A stretch of 64,000 nucleotides of DNA from Pollutibacter soli (GCA_029269725.1 JARJHS010000001.1:1-64000); one strand, 5' to 3'; positions 7,141 to 16,219 are shown, counted from the first letter of the stretch. Made by a program: numbers and translations. Notes: generated by a model from the letters alone, not told the origin.

Positions 7141-7170
7141 CAAATTTACGCAACGATTTGCAACAATCAA
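7141..7170 (-). promoter_or_regulatory. Bacteroidota-type promoter of the satellite replication operon
   Basis: Read on the minus strand, TTG (7170-7168), a 19-base spacer and TAAATTTG (7148-7141) fit the known -33 TTG and -7 TAnnTTTG boxes of this phylum. A 5' leader of about 75 bases would precede ATG 7058. The spacer has GCAACGATTTGCAAC, with repeated GCAAC words that could be regulator contacts. Confidence 0.55.
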
Positions 7171-7201
7171 CGTTTGTTTTATTAACATAATATGTGAATT
7201 A

Positions 7202-8527
7202 TTATGCGATTCGCAGAATAGGTGCTGGCTTCTTTTCTTCACGGAATGCTGTCAGGTTTGCTAAATACATTTTCATTTCCGCATCATTGTAAGGTGAGGT
7301 ATATTCTTCAGTTACTCCACGTTGTGAGTGGGAGAGTGCTTGTTGTCTTGCGGAAAATGGTACACCTCTTTTTTTCAAAACGTCGGCGGCTGTGTAGCGG
7401 GCATACATAGTTGTAATTTCTTTGCCGATCGTTTCCATTCCCACTATGTGCATCCTCTTATTAATCCACTTGGTGAAGTTTTGCGTTTTGTCTACAAACT
7501 CCTTGTCGCTTTCGTTTCCTGTGACCTTACCAAATACATAAATATTATCACGGCTTCCGTATGTTTCAATGATCCGGGAAATATCATCCGTGACAGGTAT
7601 GCGGGTCTCAATTACTTTGCTTGTCCTGCCTTCGCTCTTTTTTCTTTTAAATACAATAACCTCATCGTTCTCAATATCCGTCCACTTCAGCCGGATCATA
7701 TCAGCTATGTTCATTCCCCCTGTCAAGTATGAGAAAAGCCAGTAATCCCGAGCCTCTGTGTTTTCGCCGTTGTATTTATCCAGTTTTTTCAGTTCGTCCT
7801 CTGATAAATTCCATCCCGTTCGTCTTACCGTCTCAATCTGGAACGTATGGCGGCCTTTTCTTCCCTTATTTCCAAACGGAACCTTTTCTGCAGGATATAA
7901 CCCCTGATGTATTGCATCGTTTAATAAAACCCGAATATTGGCCATATAGGCATGGATTGTTCCTTTACTTGCTTTATTTCCGATCAGCCATTCCTCATAG
8001 TCGCGAATGAATTTAATGTCAATATTGGCGATGGAAAAGGCAGCTGTGTACTTGAAGGTTTTGTTACTGTTATCATACACCACCTTTGCCGGTGAAAGGA
8101 ATTTATCCAGACTTCCCATTAATGCACCATAACGGATATAGCTATTTTGCTTTTTCTCCCGGAGCAGGTATTTCCGGTAATCGTCAATAGCTGCCTTTAT
8201 TGTAAGAACATCAACTTTCATTTTCTTCTTTGGTCTGTCGATCAGCTTCTCTTTAAACTGTCCAGCTTCAAAGGTGCTCATGCCATTGATAATATCCTTT
8301 GCCCGCTTTTCAATTTCATTCAACTTCAGCCGTATATCCTTGAACTTGTCACGCTGCCTGGCTCCCAACTTTTCCCCGTAATCCTCCCATTCTTTTACAG
8401 TCATGGAAATTCCTGTCGGATAGTACAATTGAGTTTTATAATTGGTCACTCTGAGCCGAACAGGGTAGGTATCTGAATCCTTTTTTTTGTATCTGGTATC
8501 GTGGATTAGTTTTGTAGTAACGTTCAT
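7202..8527 (-). CDS. Tyrosine recombinase integrase
   Basis: The product has about 441 residues, the usual length for Bacteroidota integrases. An N-terminal arm-binding domain (PVRLRVTNYKTQLYYPTGI) is followed by a SAM-like core-binding domain (about 105-210) and the catalytic domain. The active-site Arg of box 2 is in TTMYARYTAADVL (about 377), with His in ALSHSQRG (about 400) and Tyr in TEEYTSPY (about 409). The first catalytic Arg is replaced by Asn in TGGMNIADM (about 273), seen in one branch of this phylum's integrases. I chose ATG 8527 (MNVTTKL); ATG 8545 would place the 23-bp end repeat inside the coding region. It lies next to the right att site and surely moves this element. Confidence 0.92.
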   Translation of the reverse strand: MNVTTKLIHDTRYKKKDSDTYPVRLRVTNYKTQLYYPTGISMTVKEWEDYGEKLGARQRDKFKDIRLKLNEIEKRAKDIINGMSTFEAGQFKEKLIDRPKKKMKVDVLTIKAAIDDYRKYLLREKKQNSYIRYGALMGSLDKFLSPAKVVYDNSNKTFKYTAAFSIANIDIKFIRDYEEWLIGNKASKGTIHAYMANIRVLLNDAIHQGLYPAEKVPFGNKGRKGRHTFQIETVRRTGWNLSEDELKKLDKYNGENTEARDYWLFSYLTGGMNIADMIRLKWTDIENDEVIVFKRKKSEGRTSKVIETRIPVTDDISRIIETYGSRDNIYVFGKVTGNESDKEFVDKTQNFTKWINKRMHIVGMETIGKEITTMYARYTAADVLKKRGVPFSARQQALSHSQRGVTEEYTSPYNDAEMKMYLANLTAFREEKKPAPILRIA

Positions 8528-8549
8528 TTGACATACTATTTGCATACTA
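8527..8549 (+). repeat. Right copy of 23-bp element-end repeat, at the integrase start
   Basis: It matches 287-309 with one mismatch in the same orientation and abuts or overlaps the integrase start codon. If the integrase binds it as an arm site, binding would also block integrase expression, giving autoregulation. It lies about 120 bp inside the right att repeat. Confidence 0.55.
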
Positions 8550-8671
8550 AATTAGTAAATATCCGCGATATGAAAAGTAAATGAACATTCGCAAAATATC
8601 ATAAAATTCAGTACCAGAGTGGGTTACAGCCTGATTACTTACTTTTTGCAATTTGCCAGATTCACTGAAAA

Positions 8672-8720
8672 ATTTCATTCGTAATGAAAGGGTCGTCGGT
8701 TCGAATCCGATAGTTGGCTC
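8672..8720 (+). repeat. Right attachment site (49-bp tRNA-Thr 3' duplicate)
   Basis: This is an exact copy of 194-242. Upstream bases cannot form the acceptor or D arm, so it is a tRNA fragment and not a second gene. From 8721 to 9166 no convincing gene is visible; a 60-codon minus-strand frame there has no recognisable features. Confidence 0.9.
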
Positions 8721-9166
8721 AACAGAAAGGCGGTTTTTTACGGCCGGCAGACGAAGTAGTGGTTTGGTTTGAGGTTGACACTGACAGCTGAACGAACAAA
8801 AGATCTCCGCAGCCTTCAAACTTTTCCCTGTTCTTTTCTTTGAATATTTCCCTCCATTTGTCAATTCGTTCCCGCAACTCCGCTTTCGGCCTTTCTTTCA
8901 TTCGGCAGTCATAAGTCGGCCCTTTAACTTTCTTTCATTAGATATTCGGCTTTTTTTCGACTTCGCCCATAAACATTTAAATGACTCTTTGTCACCCAGG
9001 TTATTTCAATACTACCCGCATGGTCAGCTGAAAATGATTAAAACTGCAAATACTTCCGATTGACTGATTTTGGTATTGGTATTGATATTTTTACCTGTTA
9101 CCTGCCGGAACCTGAGCGTGATGGGCATCCGGGATCGATAATCTGGATAGGCGGGCCATAAATCAA

Positions 9167-10123
9167 ATGGAGTACAAAGACTATTATAAAGTTTTAGGAG
9201 TAGATAAAAAGGCTTCGCAGGACGAAATCAAGAAGGCATTCCGGAAACTGGCTATAAAATACCATCCTGACAAGACCCAGGGTGATAAAGAGGCGGAGGC
9301 TATGTTTAAGCAGGTCAATGAAGCGAATGAAGTATTGAGTGATCCTGAGAAGAGAAAACAATATGATCTTCTTGGAGAAAACTGGAACAAATACCAGCAT
9401 GCGGGAAGTCAGCCAGGCGGAAATCCGTTTGAAGGGTTTAATGGATTCGGAGGCGGTGGAGGTTCGTACCACTACGAAGGCGATCTGAATGATTTTTTTG
9501 CCGGAGCGGGCGGTGGCGGCAATAGCGGATCTGGCTTCTCTGACTTTTTCGAAGCATTCTTTGGAGGTGCACGCGGTGGCGCTGGTTCCAAAAAGAAAGG
9601 TAGAGGAAATTCACGATTGAAAGGCCATGATCTCGAAACAGAAATGGAAATATCACTTGAAGAAGCGGCTACCGGTGCGACACGATTGATACAACTCGAG
9701 GACGAAAAATTGAGAATAACATCCAAACCGGGAGCTTACGATGGTCAACGGCTTCGTATCAAAGGAAAGGGTGGTAGAGGAAGTGACAGCAATTCCCATG
9801 GAGATCTGTTTGTAAGAATCAAGGTAAAGCCAAACTATGTGTTTACCCGTCGCGGAGATGACTTGTACAGGGAGCAAAGTATAGATTTATATACGGCAAT
9901 TCTTGGTGGTGAAACGATAGTTGACACACTGACCGGAAAGATCAAACTTAATGTCGCTCCGGGAACACAGCCCGGGAAGCAACTGCGTGCAAAAGGTAAA
10001 GGAATGCCTGTGTATGGCACAAGTAATTTCGGAGATCTGTATGTGGAATTGAAAGTTAAAATTCCCGAGCAGCTAAACGAGGAGCAGAAACAATTGTTTG
10101 AAAAACTGAAAAGCATTTCATAA
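9167..10123 (+). CDS. DnaJ-family co-chaperone, CbpA-like
   Basis: This 318-residue protein has an N-terminal J domain (residues 4-70) with the Hsp70-activating HPD in KYHPDKTQ, then a long Gly/Phe/Ser-rich linker (about 80-145), then two DnaJ C-terminal substrate-binding beta domains (about 155-310). There is no CxxCxGxG zinc region, so it is of the CbpA/DnaJ-B class. It would deliver substrates to DnaK in the cytoplasm. The stop codon TAATG overlaps the ATG of the thioredoxin gene by one base, so the two are co-translated. Confidence 0.92.
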   Translation: MEYKDYYKVLGVDKKASQDEIKKAFRKLAIKYHPDKTQGDKEAEAMFKQVNEANEVLSDPEKRKQYDLLGENWNKYQHAGSQPGGNPFEGFNGFGGGGGSYHYEGDLNDFFAGAGGGGNSGSGFSDFFEAFFGGARGGAGSKKKGRGNSRLKGHDLETEMEISLEEAATGATRLIQLEDEKLRITSKPGAYDGQRLRIKGKGGRGSDSNSHGDLFVRIKVKPNYVFTRRGDDLYREQSIDLYTAILGGETIVDTLTGKIKLNVAPGTQPGKQLRAKGKGMPVYGTSNFGDLYVELKVKIPEQLNEEQKQLFEKLKSIS

Positions 10124-10419
10124 TGGAAACGTTCAAAGATATCATCTCTGGTGACAAACCTGTATTAGTGGATTTTCATGCGGAATGGTGCGGTCCGTGT
10201 AAAGCAATGAACCCGGTGATAGCTGCTATCGGAACTGAAGTGCAGGGAAAAGCCAGAGTCTTAAAACTGGATATCGACCGGAACCAGGCAATATCCAATC
10301 AGTTCCAGGTACAGGCTGTACCCACGTTTATGATCTTTAAAAATGGGTCTGTGATATGGCGTCATTCAGGTATGATAGATAAACAACAACTCAAACAAAG
10401 ATTATTATCCTATTCCTGA
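10123..10419 (+). CDS. Thioredoxin
   Basis: The product has 98 residues, slightly shorter than the usual 105. The active-site segment VDFHAEWCGPCKAMNPV carries the canonical WCGPC, and the cis-proline loop is AVPTFMIFKNG. There is no signal peptide, so it acts in the cytoplasm as a disulfide reductase. Its start overlaps the stop of the DnaJ-like gene by one base. This pairing suggests coordinated redox and folding repair of client proteins. Confidence 0.93.
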   Translation: METFKDIISGDKPVLVDFHAEWCGPCKAMNPVIAAIGTEVQGKARVLKLDIDRNQAISNQFQVQAVPTFMIFKNGSVIWRHSGMIDKQQLKQRLLSYS

Positions 10420-10423
10420 GTAA

Positions 10424-10816
10424 TTATTTCTTTTTACGTTTTCCGGTGAAATGTCCTTCACCAAGTGTTCCGTAAACAGATTTCCCCTCCATCCTGTTGT
10501 TTTCATAAGTACCGATGTAATTTACGGTTACAGCCCTGATTGTGTATTTGAAGGCGAAAGCTTTGCCATGAACTACTCCGATCACCGGAGCTTCACCAAA
10601 ATCTCCTTTGTAGCTGCCAGTAATCAGGGTATCATTTTCCTGTTTTAAAACGAAGCGTGGCTTACCATTTCCCTGGTCAGTTTTTACCTTGAGTATCCAG
10701 GTACCACTGATATCTGAAGACTGCGCCCGCAACTGATTAAAAATTCCTGTACCAATTACTGATACAAACAGCAGTGTCAGCTGCAGCATAATCGACCTGA
10801 GTTTTTTATTCTCCAT
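10424..10816 (-). CDS. Secreted lipocalin-like hypothetical protein
   Basis: The chosen ATG at 10816 gives 130 residues starting MENKKLRSIMLQLTLLF, a signal peptide that ends near LRAQS. The mature part is short beta strands (ISGTWILKVKTDQGNGKPRF, DTLITGSYKGDFG, YIGTYENNRMEGKS) ending in GKRKKK. This resembles small periplasmic proteins that report extent of chemical modification or bind small ligands, but I cannot assign a family. It is convergent with the thioredoxin gene, only 4 bp apart. Confidence 0.75.
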   Translation of the reverse strand: MENKKLRSIMLQLTLLFVSVIGTGIFNQLRAQSSDISGTWILKVKTDQGNGKPRFVLKQENDTLITGSYKGDFGEAPVIGVVHGKAFAFKYTIRAVTVNYIGTYENNRMEGKSVYGTLGEGHFTGKRKKK

Positions 10817-11155
10817 CACTATAAAAATAAAAAATCTCCATAAATAAATAGCTGGTTTAAAAGATGCCGGCAGTCCGGCCTTCTGCGCCCGCAAAATATA
10901 AATCGCCATCGACTAAGCTGCATGTGTGTAATTGGCCCAGCTTTTGTATATGGCGGGGTACCGTTTCCTCAAAAAACTACTTCGATTTTTTGCTATCTGA
11001 TTGTCACAGCCATTGCTGTGTTTCGTCTTATCAATATAGATCAGAAAAATATCGAAATGTGAATTAACAATAGGTTAGTTCTTTTTTGAAATTTTTCTGC
11101 AGATCTTGGATAACCGAAAACAACTAATCCATTTACTACCTGACAAAAACTGATT

Positions 11156-11797
11156 ATGAAACGGATACTCTTCACTGCTGCTATCTTCCTGGTTATCGGT
11201 GCCAGTGCTCAATCCGGAAGTATTTCTTTCGAAAATTCATGGAAAAAAGGTTCTGATATAGTATACGTCGGCGTTACCAACGAACTAACGTTAACGGGCA
11301 GGCTTGAGGAAATAAGGAATATCCGTTGCAGTTCAGGTTCGGTTCTGCGTAACGGTGATAAACTCATCATAAAACCTTCTGTCGGAAATATGGGTGGAGG
11401 AGCGATGAAGATTGAAATAGAAACTACAGAAGGGATTGATTCCCTGGTTTTAAACACAGAGCGATTACCCATACCTGAAATATCCATCAGTGGTGGTACA
11501 GGTATGCTGACAGAAATACCGAGAGATAAATTTCTTGAATCGCCTACGCTGAAAGTGTCAGCAAAAAACAGTAAAAACGAAAATATTTTTGAAGGATATA
11601 AACTGCTGACTTACGAGGTAGTAGTAAATAACACCATTTACAAAGAGACCGACTCCGTTTTTTCCAATGAACTCAAGGAAATCATTGCAGCGCTTCCCGA
11701 AGGCAAGACCTTTTCAGTTAATAATATCTCCATGCTCAACCCCGAAACAGGCAAGACTTTTACCTTATCACTGCACAAGGTTTTCCAGCTGAATTAA
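11156..11797 (+). CDS. Secreted protein with GldM C-terminal-like domain
   Basis: The product has 213 residues. The signal peptide is MKRILFTAAIFLVIGASAQS. The first beta domain has SDIVYVGVTNELTL, like the bowl domain that opens the GldM periplasmic half. The second (about 105-213) has PEISISGGTGMLTEIPRDKF and ends in TGKTFTLSLHKVF, which follows the GldM C-terminal domain pattern. Real GldM is about 515 residues with an N-terminal membrane helix and is part of the gliding/type IX secretion motor. Here only the two outer domains are kept, and no gldKLN genes are adjacent. It may be a soluble relative or peptidase-inhibitor-like protein. Confidence 0.65.
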   Translation: MKRILFTAAIFLVIGASAQSGSISFENSWKKGSDIVYVGVTNELTLTGRLEEIRNIRCSSGSVLRNGDKLIIKPSVGNMGGGAMKIEIETTEGIDSLVLNTERLPIPEISISGGTGMLTEIPRDKFLESPTLKVSAKNSKNENIFEGYKLLTYEVVVNNTIYKETDSVFSNELKEIIAALPEGKTFSVNNISMLNPETGKTFTLSLHKVFQLN

Positions 11798-12049
11798 ATT
11801 TTTGTTTTTCCCGACCTTCCGCCTGAGCGTAATTCTATAATTCGTATTTTAATGATATTCAGATGATTACGTGATTGAAATGGGCAGCACACGGGTTGTC
11901 CTGTTATTAGACTGTGGTTGTACGCACAACAGAGATTTTTAAAAAGCGTTTTAAGAAAGTCTGTTTCTGGCCCTGGTGGTTCTATTTTTGCTGAATATTC
12001 AGCTCCGGGCCAAGGAAGGCTGGTGATTTACTGATCTAAATATCCTGCG

Positions 12050-15000
12050 ATGAAAAAAGTATTTCGGATTCTCCTGGTTGTGTTCTGTTTGATTCTCGTC
12101 AGTCTTTTCGTGTTGCCGATGGTCTTTAAGGGAAAAATCCTTGCCATTGCAAAAAAGGAAATGAATTCCAGACTGAATGCAAATGCTGATTTTAAAGATC
12201 TGGATATTTCGTTCTTTCGTTCCTTTCCGAGGCTTTCAGTAAGACTTGAAGATCTTCGCATCACAGGTAATGCTTCTTTCTCAAAAGACACATTAATCGC
12301 TGCAAAAAATATAGATGTTGCAGTTAACATCTGGTCGCTGTTTAATCCGGAGAATATTAAGGTGCATAGTATTTCCCTGGATGAACCAAGAATACATGCT
12401 TTGGTCGATAAACAAGGCAGGGCCAATTGGGATATTGTAAAAGCTGATACGACAACAACGAAGGAACCTACAGATACGGCTTCCGCAAAATTCAATCTTG
12501 ATCTGCATCACTATGCCATCAACAATGGATTTATCGAATACAATGATGAACCTTCGGCTATGTATGCCCGTATTGATGGATTGAACCATGAAGGCAGTGG
12601 TGATCTGGGAGCTTCACTGTTTACGCTTTCTACAAAAACAAAAACAGATGCAGTCAGATTTAATTACGGAGGCATTCCTTATCTCAATGGAATAGCTGTG
12701 AACCTGGATGGTGATTTTGAAATCAATACCGGCACCAGTACTTATAGTTTTAATAAAACTTCACTTTCATTAAATGATCTGAAAATAAACAGCGATGGCG
12801 TTTTCAAAATCGTCAATGACAGCACTTACAATATGGATATAAAATTTGATGCGCCGGCGGCAGATTTTAAATCGATACTAAGTCTTGTACCTGCGATATA
12901 TAAAAATGATTTCAAGAACATCAAAACAGGTGGTACGGCAAAATTTGATGGATTTGTAAAAGGCGACTACAGCCCGGCTAAGATTCCTGCCTATCATGTG
13001 GTATTGAATGTAAACAACGGATCTTTTCAATATCCTGACCTTCCCGGCAGTGTAAAAAATATCAATCTTGACCTTACCGTTGATAACCCTGATGGTGTTA
13101 CTGATAACACCGTGTTGAATTTGTCAAAAGGGCATCTTGAAATGGACAATGCTCCTTTTGATTTCAAACTGCTCCTAAAATACCCGATGACGCGTCAGTA
13201 CATCGATGCAACAGCAAAAGGCGGCCTGGATCTTTCGCAGGTGAGCAGGTATGTGAAACTGGGAGCCGATACCAAACTTCAAGGCAAGTTAAATGCCGAT
13301 ATTGCAGCGAAAGGGGATGTTGCCGTAATCAGTCAGCAAAAGCCGGGCGAATTCAGTGCAAAAGGGTTTATCGATATTGCGGATCTGTTCTATTCCTCCG
13401 ATAGTTTTCCGCAGCCTATTAAAAACACAAGCGCAAAAATTATCATCGAAAATCCTGACGGAATCGCTGATAATACCGTGATAAAAATCCCAGCGGCTCA
13501 CGTGGAAGTTGGCAATGACAAAGCAGATCTTACATTATTACTTCATCATCCTGCTTCAGATCCTGTTTTCAGCGGCACGGCGAAAGGTGGATTTGATCTT
13601 GCCAATGTAAAACAGTTTTATAGTTTTGAACCAGGTACAAGTCTTTCCGGAAATCTTTCGGCAGATGTAAGTTTCGATGGGAAGAAATCATTTATAGATA
13701 AAGAGCAATACGACAAAGTAAAGCTCGCAGGTACGATCGCTGCAAACGGAGTAAAATACCAAACTGCTGAATATAAAGATGGCGCGCTGATCGAGCGATC
13801 ATTGATTACATTCAATCCTGCGACAGTTACAATCAATGAAGTAAAAGGAAGTTTTGAAAAAACAGATTTCACTGCCAAAGGAAGTTTTGATAACCTGATC
13901 GGCTATGCATTGAAAGATGAACCTCTTGCCGGAAAATTGCAATTAACAGCGGGTACTATCGATCTTAATAAATGGATGGGCACTACGGCAACGACTCCGC
14001 AAACTCCCAGTACATCTGCAACCACAACAAATGAAGTTCCATTCGCTGTTCCATCGAATATTCGTTTTGCTGTTGATGCCAACGCTGCGAAACTGCTGTA
14101 CGATAAAGTAGAATATAAAAATTTAACAGCGTCTATGTTGATTCATGACCAGGCTGTTGAATTGAAGAATGTGTCTATGGAAGGTCTGGATGGTAATATA
14201 GCTTTGAGTGGTTTGTACAGTACCAAAGACAATCCACTTAAACCAGTGATTGGTCTGAGCTATGATTTAAAGAACCTTGACGTGCAGAAAACATTTGCAT
14301 CTTTCAACACTGTGCAGGCATTGATGCCCATCGCTAAATTCATTTCAGGTAAACTTTCTACCAAACTGACTTTAAACGGTAGTCTTGAAAAAAATATGAT
14401 GCCCGATCTTGGTTCGCTCACTGGCAGTGGAAACCTCCTGATATTGGAAGGTTTTCTGAGCAAGTTCGCCCCGGTGGAGAAAATGGCGAGCGCATTGAAT
14501 ATAAAACAGCTCGAAAATTTTGCGATGCGTGATGTGAAAACATATTTTGCTGTTAGTAATGGAAAAGTACTGATCAAGCCATTTACTATTAAAGTTGCAG
14601 GTATTGAGATGGAGGTGGGTGGCATGCATGGTCTGGACCAATCGATTGATTATATGGTAAACCTGAATGTTCCCACTTCGATGGTGGGGGATAAAGGAAT
14701 GGCGATGGCGAATAGTCTTGCGAGCCAGGCAGCATCACGCGGATTAAACGTGAAAGTGGCAGAAACTGTTCCATTCCATGTAGGTCTCGGTGGAACGATC
14801 ATCAATCCGCAAATAAAGGTTGATCTGAAAGAAACCACTGCATCACTTGCAGCAGATCTGAAAAAGCAAACACAGGATTTTGTAAAGGCGGCAGTTGACA
14901 GTTCAAAGAAAGCGGCCACAGATACATTGAATGCAGTTAAAAATGAGATCATCAATAATGCAAAAGATGAACTGGCAAAGCAACTTTTAGGTGCCGGCGA

Positions 15001-15115
15001 TACCACCGGGAAAAACAATGTTGCTGACTCCAAAAAGCGCGTGGAAGAAGCGGGGAAAGGATTACTGAAAAACCTGGTCAAGAAGAAACCGAAAGATTCG
15101 ACCAGTCAGAACTGA
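12050..15115 (+). CDS. AsmA-family protein
   Basis: The 1021-residue protein begins with one membrane helix (about residues 5-27, FRILLVVFCLILVSLFVLPM) and then the AsmA signature with SFFRSFPRLSVRLEDLRI. The long body is beta-rich with repeated segments (the NPDGVTDNTV and NPDGIADNTV blocks about 125 residues apart). The C-terminal region (about 740-930) is the AsmA-like C domain. The tail after 930 is Lys/Ala/Asp-rich and helical. AsmA/TamB-type proteins are bridge-like and move phospholipids between the inner and outer membranes. Its function here is inferred from the family. Confidence 0.85.
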   Translation: MKKVFRILLVVFCLILVSLFVLPMVFKGKILAIAKKEMNSRLNANADFKDLDISFFRSFPRLSVRLEDLRITGNASFSKDTLIAAKNIDVAVNIWSLFNPENIKVHSISLDEPRIHALVDKQGRANWDIVKADTTTTKEPTDTASAKFNLDLHHYAINNGFIEYNDEPSAMYARIDGLNHEGSGDLGASLFTLSTKTKTDAVRFNYGGIPYLNGIAVNLDGDFEINTGTSTYSFNKTSLSLNDLKINSDGVFKIVNDSTYNMDIKFDAPAADFKSILSLVPAIYKNDFKNIKTGGTAKFDGFVKGDYSPAKIPAYHVVLNVNNGSFQYPDLPGSVKNINLDLTVDNPDGVTDNTVLNLSKGHLEMDNAPFDFKLLLKYPMTRQYIDATAKGGLDLSQVSRYVKLGADTKLQGKLNADIAAKGDVAVISQQKPGEFSAKGFIDIADLFYSSDSFPQPIKNTSAKIIIENPDGIADNTVIKIPAAHVEVGNDKADLTLLLHHPASDPVFSGTAKGGFDLANVKQFYSFEPGTSLSGNLSADVSFDGKKSFIDKEQYDKVKLAGTIAANGVKYQTAEYKDGALIERSLITFNPATVTINEVKGSFEKTDFTAKGSFDNLIGYALKDEPLAGKLQLTAGTIDLNKWMGTTATTPQTPSTSATTTNEVPFAVPSNIRFAVDANAAKLLYDKVEYKNLTASMLIHDQAVELKNVSMEGLDGNIALSGLYSTKDNPLKPVIGLSYDLKNLDVQKTFASFNTVQALMPIAKFISGKLSTKLTLNGSLEKNMMPDLGSLTGSGNLLILEGFLSKFAPVEKMASALNIKQLENFAMRDVKTYFAVSNGKVLIKPFTIKVAGIEMEVGGMHGLDQSIDYMVNLNVPTSMVGDKGMAMANSLASQAASRGLNVKVAETVPFHVGLGGTIINPQIKVDLKETTASLAADLKKQTQDFVKAAVDSSKKAATDTLNAVKNEIINNAKDELAKQLLGAGDTTGKNNVADSKKRVEEAGKGLLKNLVKKKPKDSTSQN

Positions 15116-15150
15116 GTTGAACGTTCGACGTTTAACGTTTGACGTTAGAC
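15116..15150 (+). repeat. Heptad repeat GTTNNAC x5
   Basis: Five contiguous 7-bp units read GTTGAAC GTTCGAC, GTTTAAC GTTTGAC, GTTAGAC, all of the form GTTNNAC. They start at the stop codon of the AsmA gene. Confidence 0.8.
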
Positions 15151-15194
15151 CCCGGGAAGGCAGGTCGAATGAAGAAGTGCGACTTTCTGAAAAG

Positions 15195-15229
15195 TTCTTA
15201 CTTTTAACTTTTCACCTTTAACCTTCAAC
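15195..15229 (+). repeat. Heptad repeat ending in AC, x5, directly before the gpr start
   Basis: The units are TTCTTAC TTTTAAC, TTTTCAC CTTTAAC, CTTCAAC, all in one phase and all ending AC. The ATG at 15230 follows without a gap, so the 5' leader of the next gene is made of this repeat. Confidence 0.7.
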
Positions 15230-16219
15230 ATGTACACTCCTTCACATAACCGGTATAGTTCTATGAAATACAACCGGTGTGGAAAATCAGGATTAAAACT
15301 ACCGGCTGTTTCTTTGGGCCTCTGGCATAATTTCGGTTCGGTTGATGTGTTTGAAAATGGCCGGCAGATTATTCGTCGCGCCTTTGATCGTGGCATCACT
15401 CATTTCGATCTGGCAAATAACTACGGGCCGGAACCAGGTTCTGCTGAAGCCAATTTTGGAGAAATACTCCGCAAAGACTTTCCGGGCAATCTTCGGGATG
15501 AACTGGTCATTTCAACCAAGGCGGGTTATCATATGTGGCCCGGTCCTTATGGAGAGTGGGGTTCGAGGAAATATCTGCTTTCAAGTCTGGATCAGAGCTT
15601 AAAGCGGATGGGATTGAAATATGTAGATATTTTTTATTCTCACCGGCCGGATCCCGAGACTCCGTTGGAGGAAACGATGCAGGCTTTAGATACAGCAGTG
15701 AGAAGTGGAAGGGCATTGTACGCAGGCCTCTCTAACTATTCCGCAGCGGAATCAGAAAATGCTGTCCAAATACTGAAACAGCTCGGTACGCCATGTCTTA
15801 TTCATCAACCCAAATATTCGATGTTTGAAAGATGGGTGGAAAATGGTCTGCTTGACGTGCTCGAAAAGAATGGTGTTGGATGTATACCTTTTTCTCCTCT
15901 CGCTCAGGGTATGCTGACCAATCGCTACCTGAAAGGGATACCCGAAGATAGCCGTGCAGCGAAGTCTCATGGTTTTCTGCAGAAAAATGAAATTACGAAT
16001 GACCGACTCGAACAAATAAAAAAGCTGAATGATATTGCTGTAAAACGAAATCAATCGCTCGCACAAATGGCATTGGCGTGGATTTTAAAAGACATCAGGA
16101 TTACGACAGTATTGATCGGGGCAAGTAGTGTAAAGCAACTGGATGATAACCTGGATTGTTTGAACAATACCGGTTTTTCGACGGAGGAGTTGGTGACGAT
16201 TGATGGAATCCTGGGATAG
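15230..16219 (+). CDS. gpr: Aldo/keto reductase, L-glyceraldehyde 3-phosphate reductase type
   Basis: The 329-residue protein closely follows E. coli YghZ/Gpr: NRYSSMKYNRCGKSGLKLP at the start, SLGLWHNFG, then ITHFDLANNYGPEPGSAE with catalytic Asp and Tyr, YVDIFYSHRPD, and a C-terminal NADPH-binding end with TTVLIGASSVKQLDDN. The enzyme reduces L-glyceraldehyde 3-phosphate and other aldehydes such as methylglyoxal in the cytoplasm. The family also begins with an NPERYGQM-like stretch, so the upstream ATG at 15230 is preferred over 15263. The E. coli protein is about 17 residues longer at its C end. Confidence 0.92.
   Translation: MYTPSHNRYSSMKYNRCGKSGLKLPAVSLGLWHNFGSVDVFENGRQIIRRAFDRGITHFDLANNYGPEPGSAEANFGEILRKDFPGNLRDELVISTKAGYHMWPGPYGEWGSRKYLLSSLDQSLKRMGLKYVDIFYSHRPDPETPLEETMQALDTAVRSGRALYAGLSNYSAAESENAVQILKQLGTPCLIHQPKYSMFERWVENGLLDVLEKNGVGCIPFSPLAQGMLTNRYLKGIPEDSRAAKSHGFLQKNEITNDRLEQIKKLNDIAVKRNQSLAQMALAWILKDIRITTVLIGASSVKQLDDNLDCLNNTGFSTEELVTIDGILG

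Larger units (their letters stand above)
194..8720. mobile_element. Integrated phage-satellite-like element in tRNA-Thr
   Basis: The element is bounded by the 49-bp direct repeats and its integrase lies next to the right repeat. Apart from 2305-2880, all genes are on the minus strand. Content in transcription order is integrase, HTH, HTH/excisionase-like, Cys protein, primase-helicase, iteron region, DUF5681 protein, small protein, HK97 capsid protein and HEPN protein. This combination (own integrase, regulators, primase-helicase with an adjacent iteron origin, a packaging candidate, no lytic structural cassette except the capsid) resembles phage-inducible chromosomal islands and capsid-forming satellites. 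A decayed prophage is the alternative, but the operon overlaps are intact and no broken phage gene is visible. Confidence 0.85.

Noticed and set aside
8672-8720. A second tRNA-Thr gene
   Set aside because: Only the 3' part is present; the acceptor 5' strand and D arm are missing. It is the att duplicate.
8547-8864. 105-aa minus-strand frame over the right att site
   Set aside because: It is the antisense reading of the tRNA fragment (GFEPTTLSLRMK type), a common artefact.
8719-8901. 60-aa minus-strand frame MKERPKAELRERID
   Set aside because: Basic and helical at first but the second half is low quality and no family is recognisable; not enough to call a gene.
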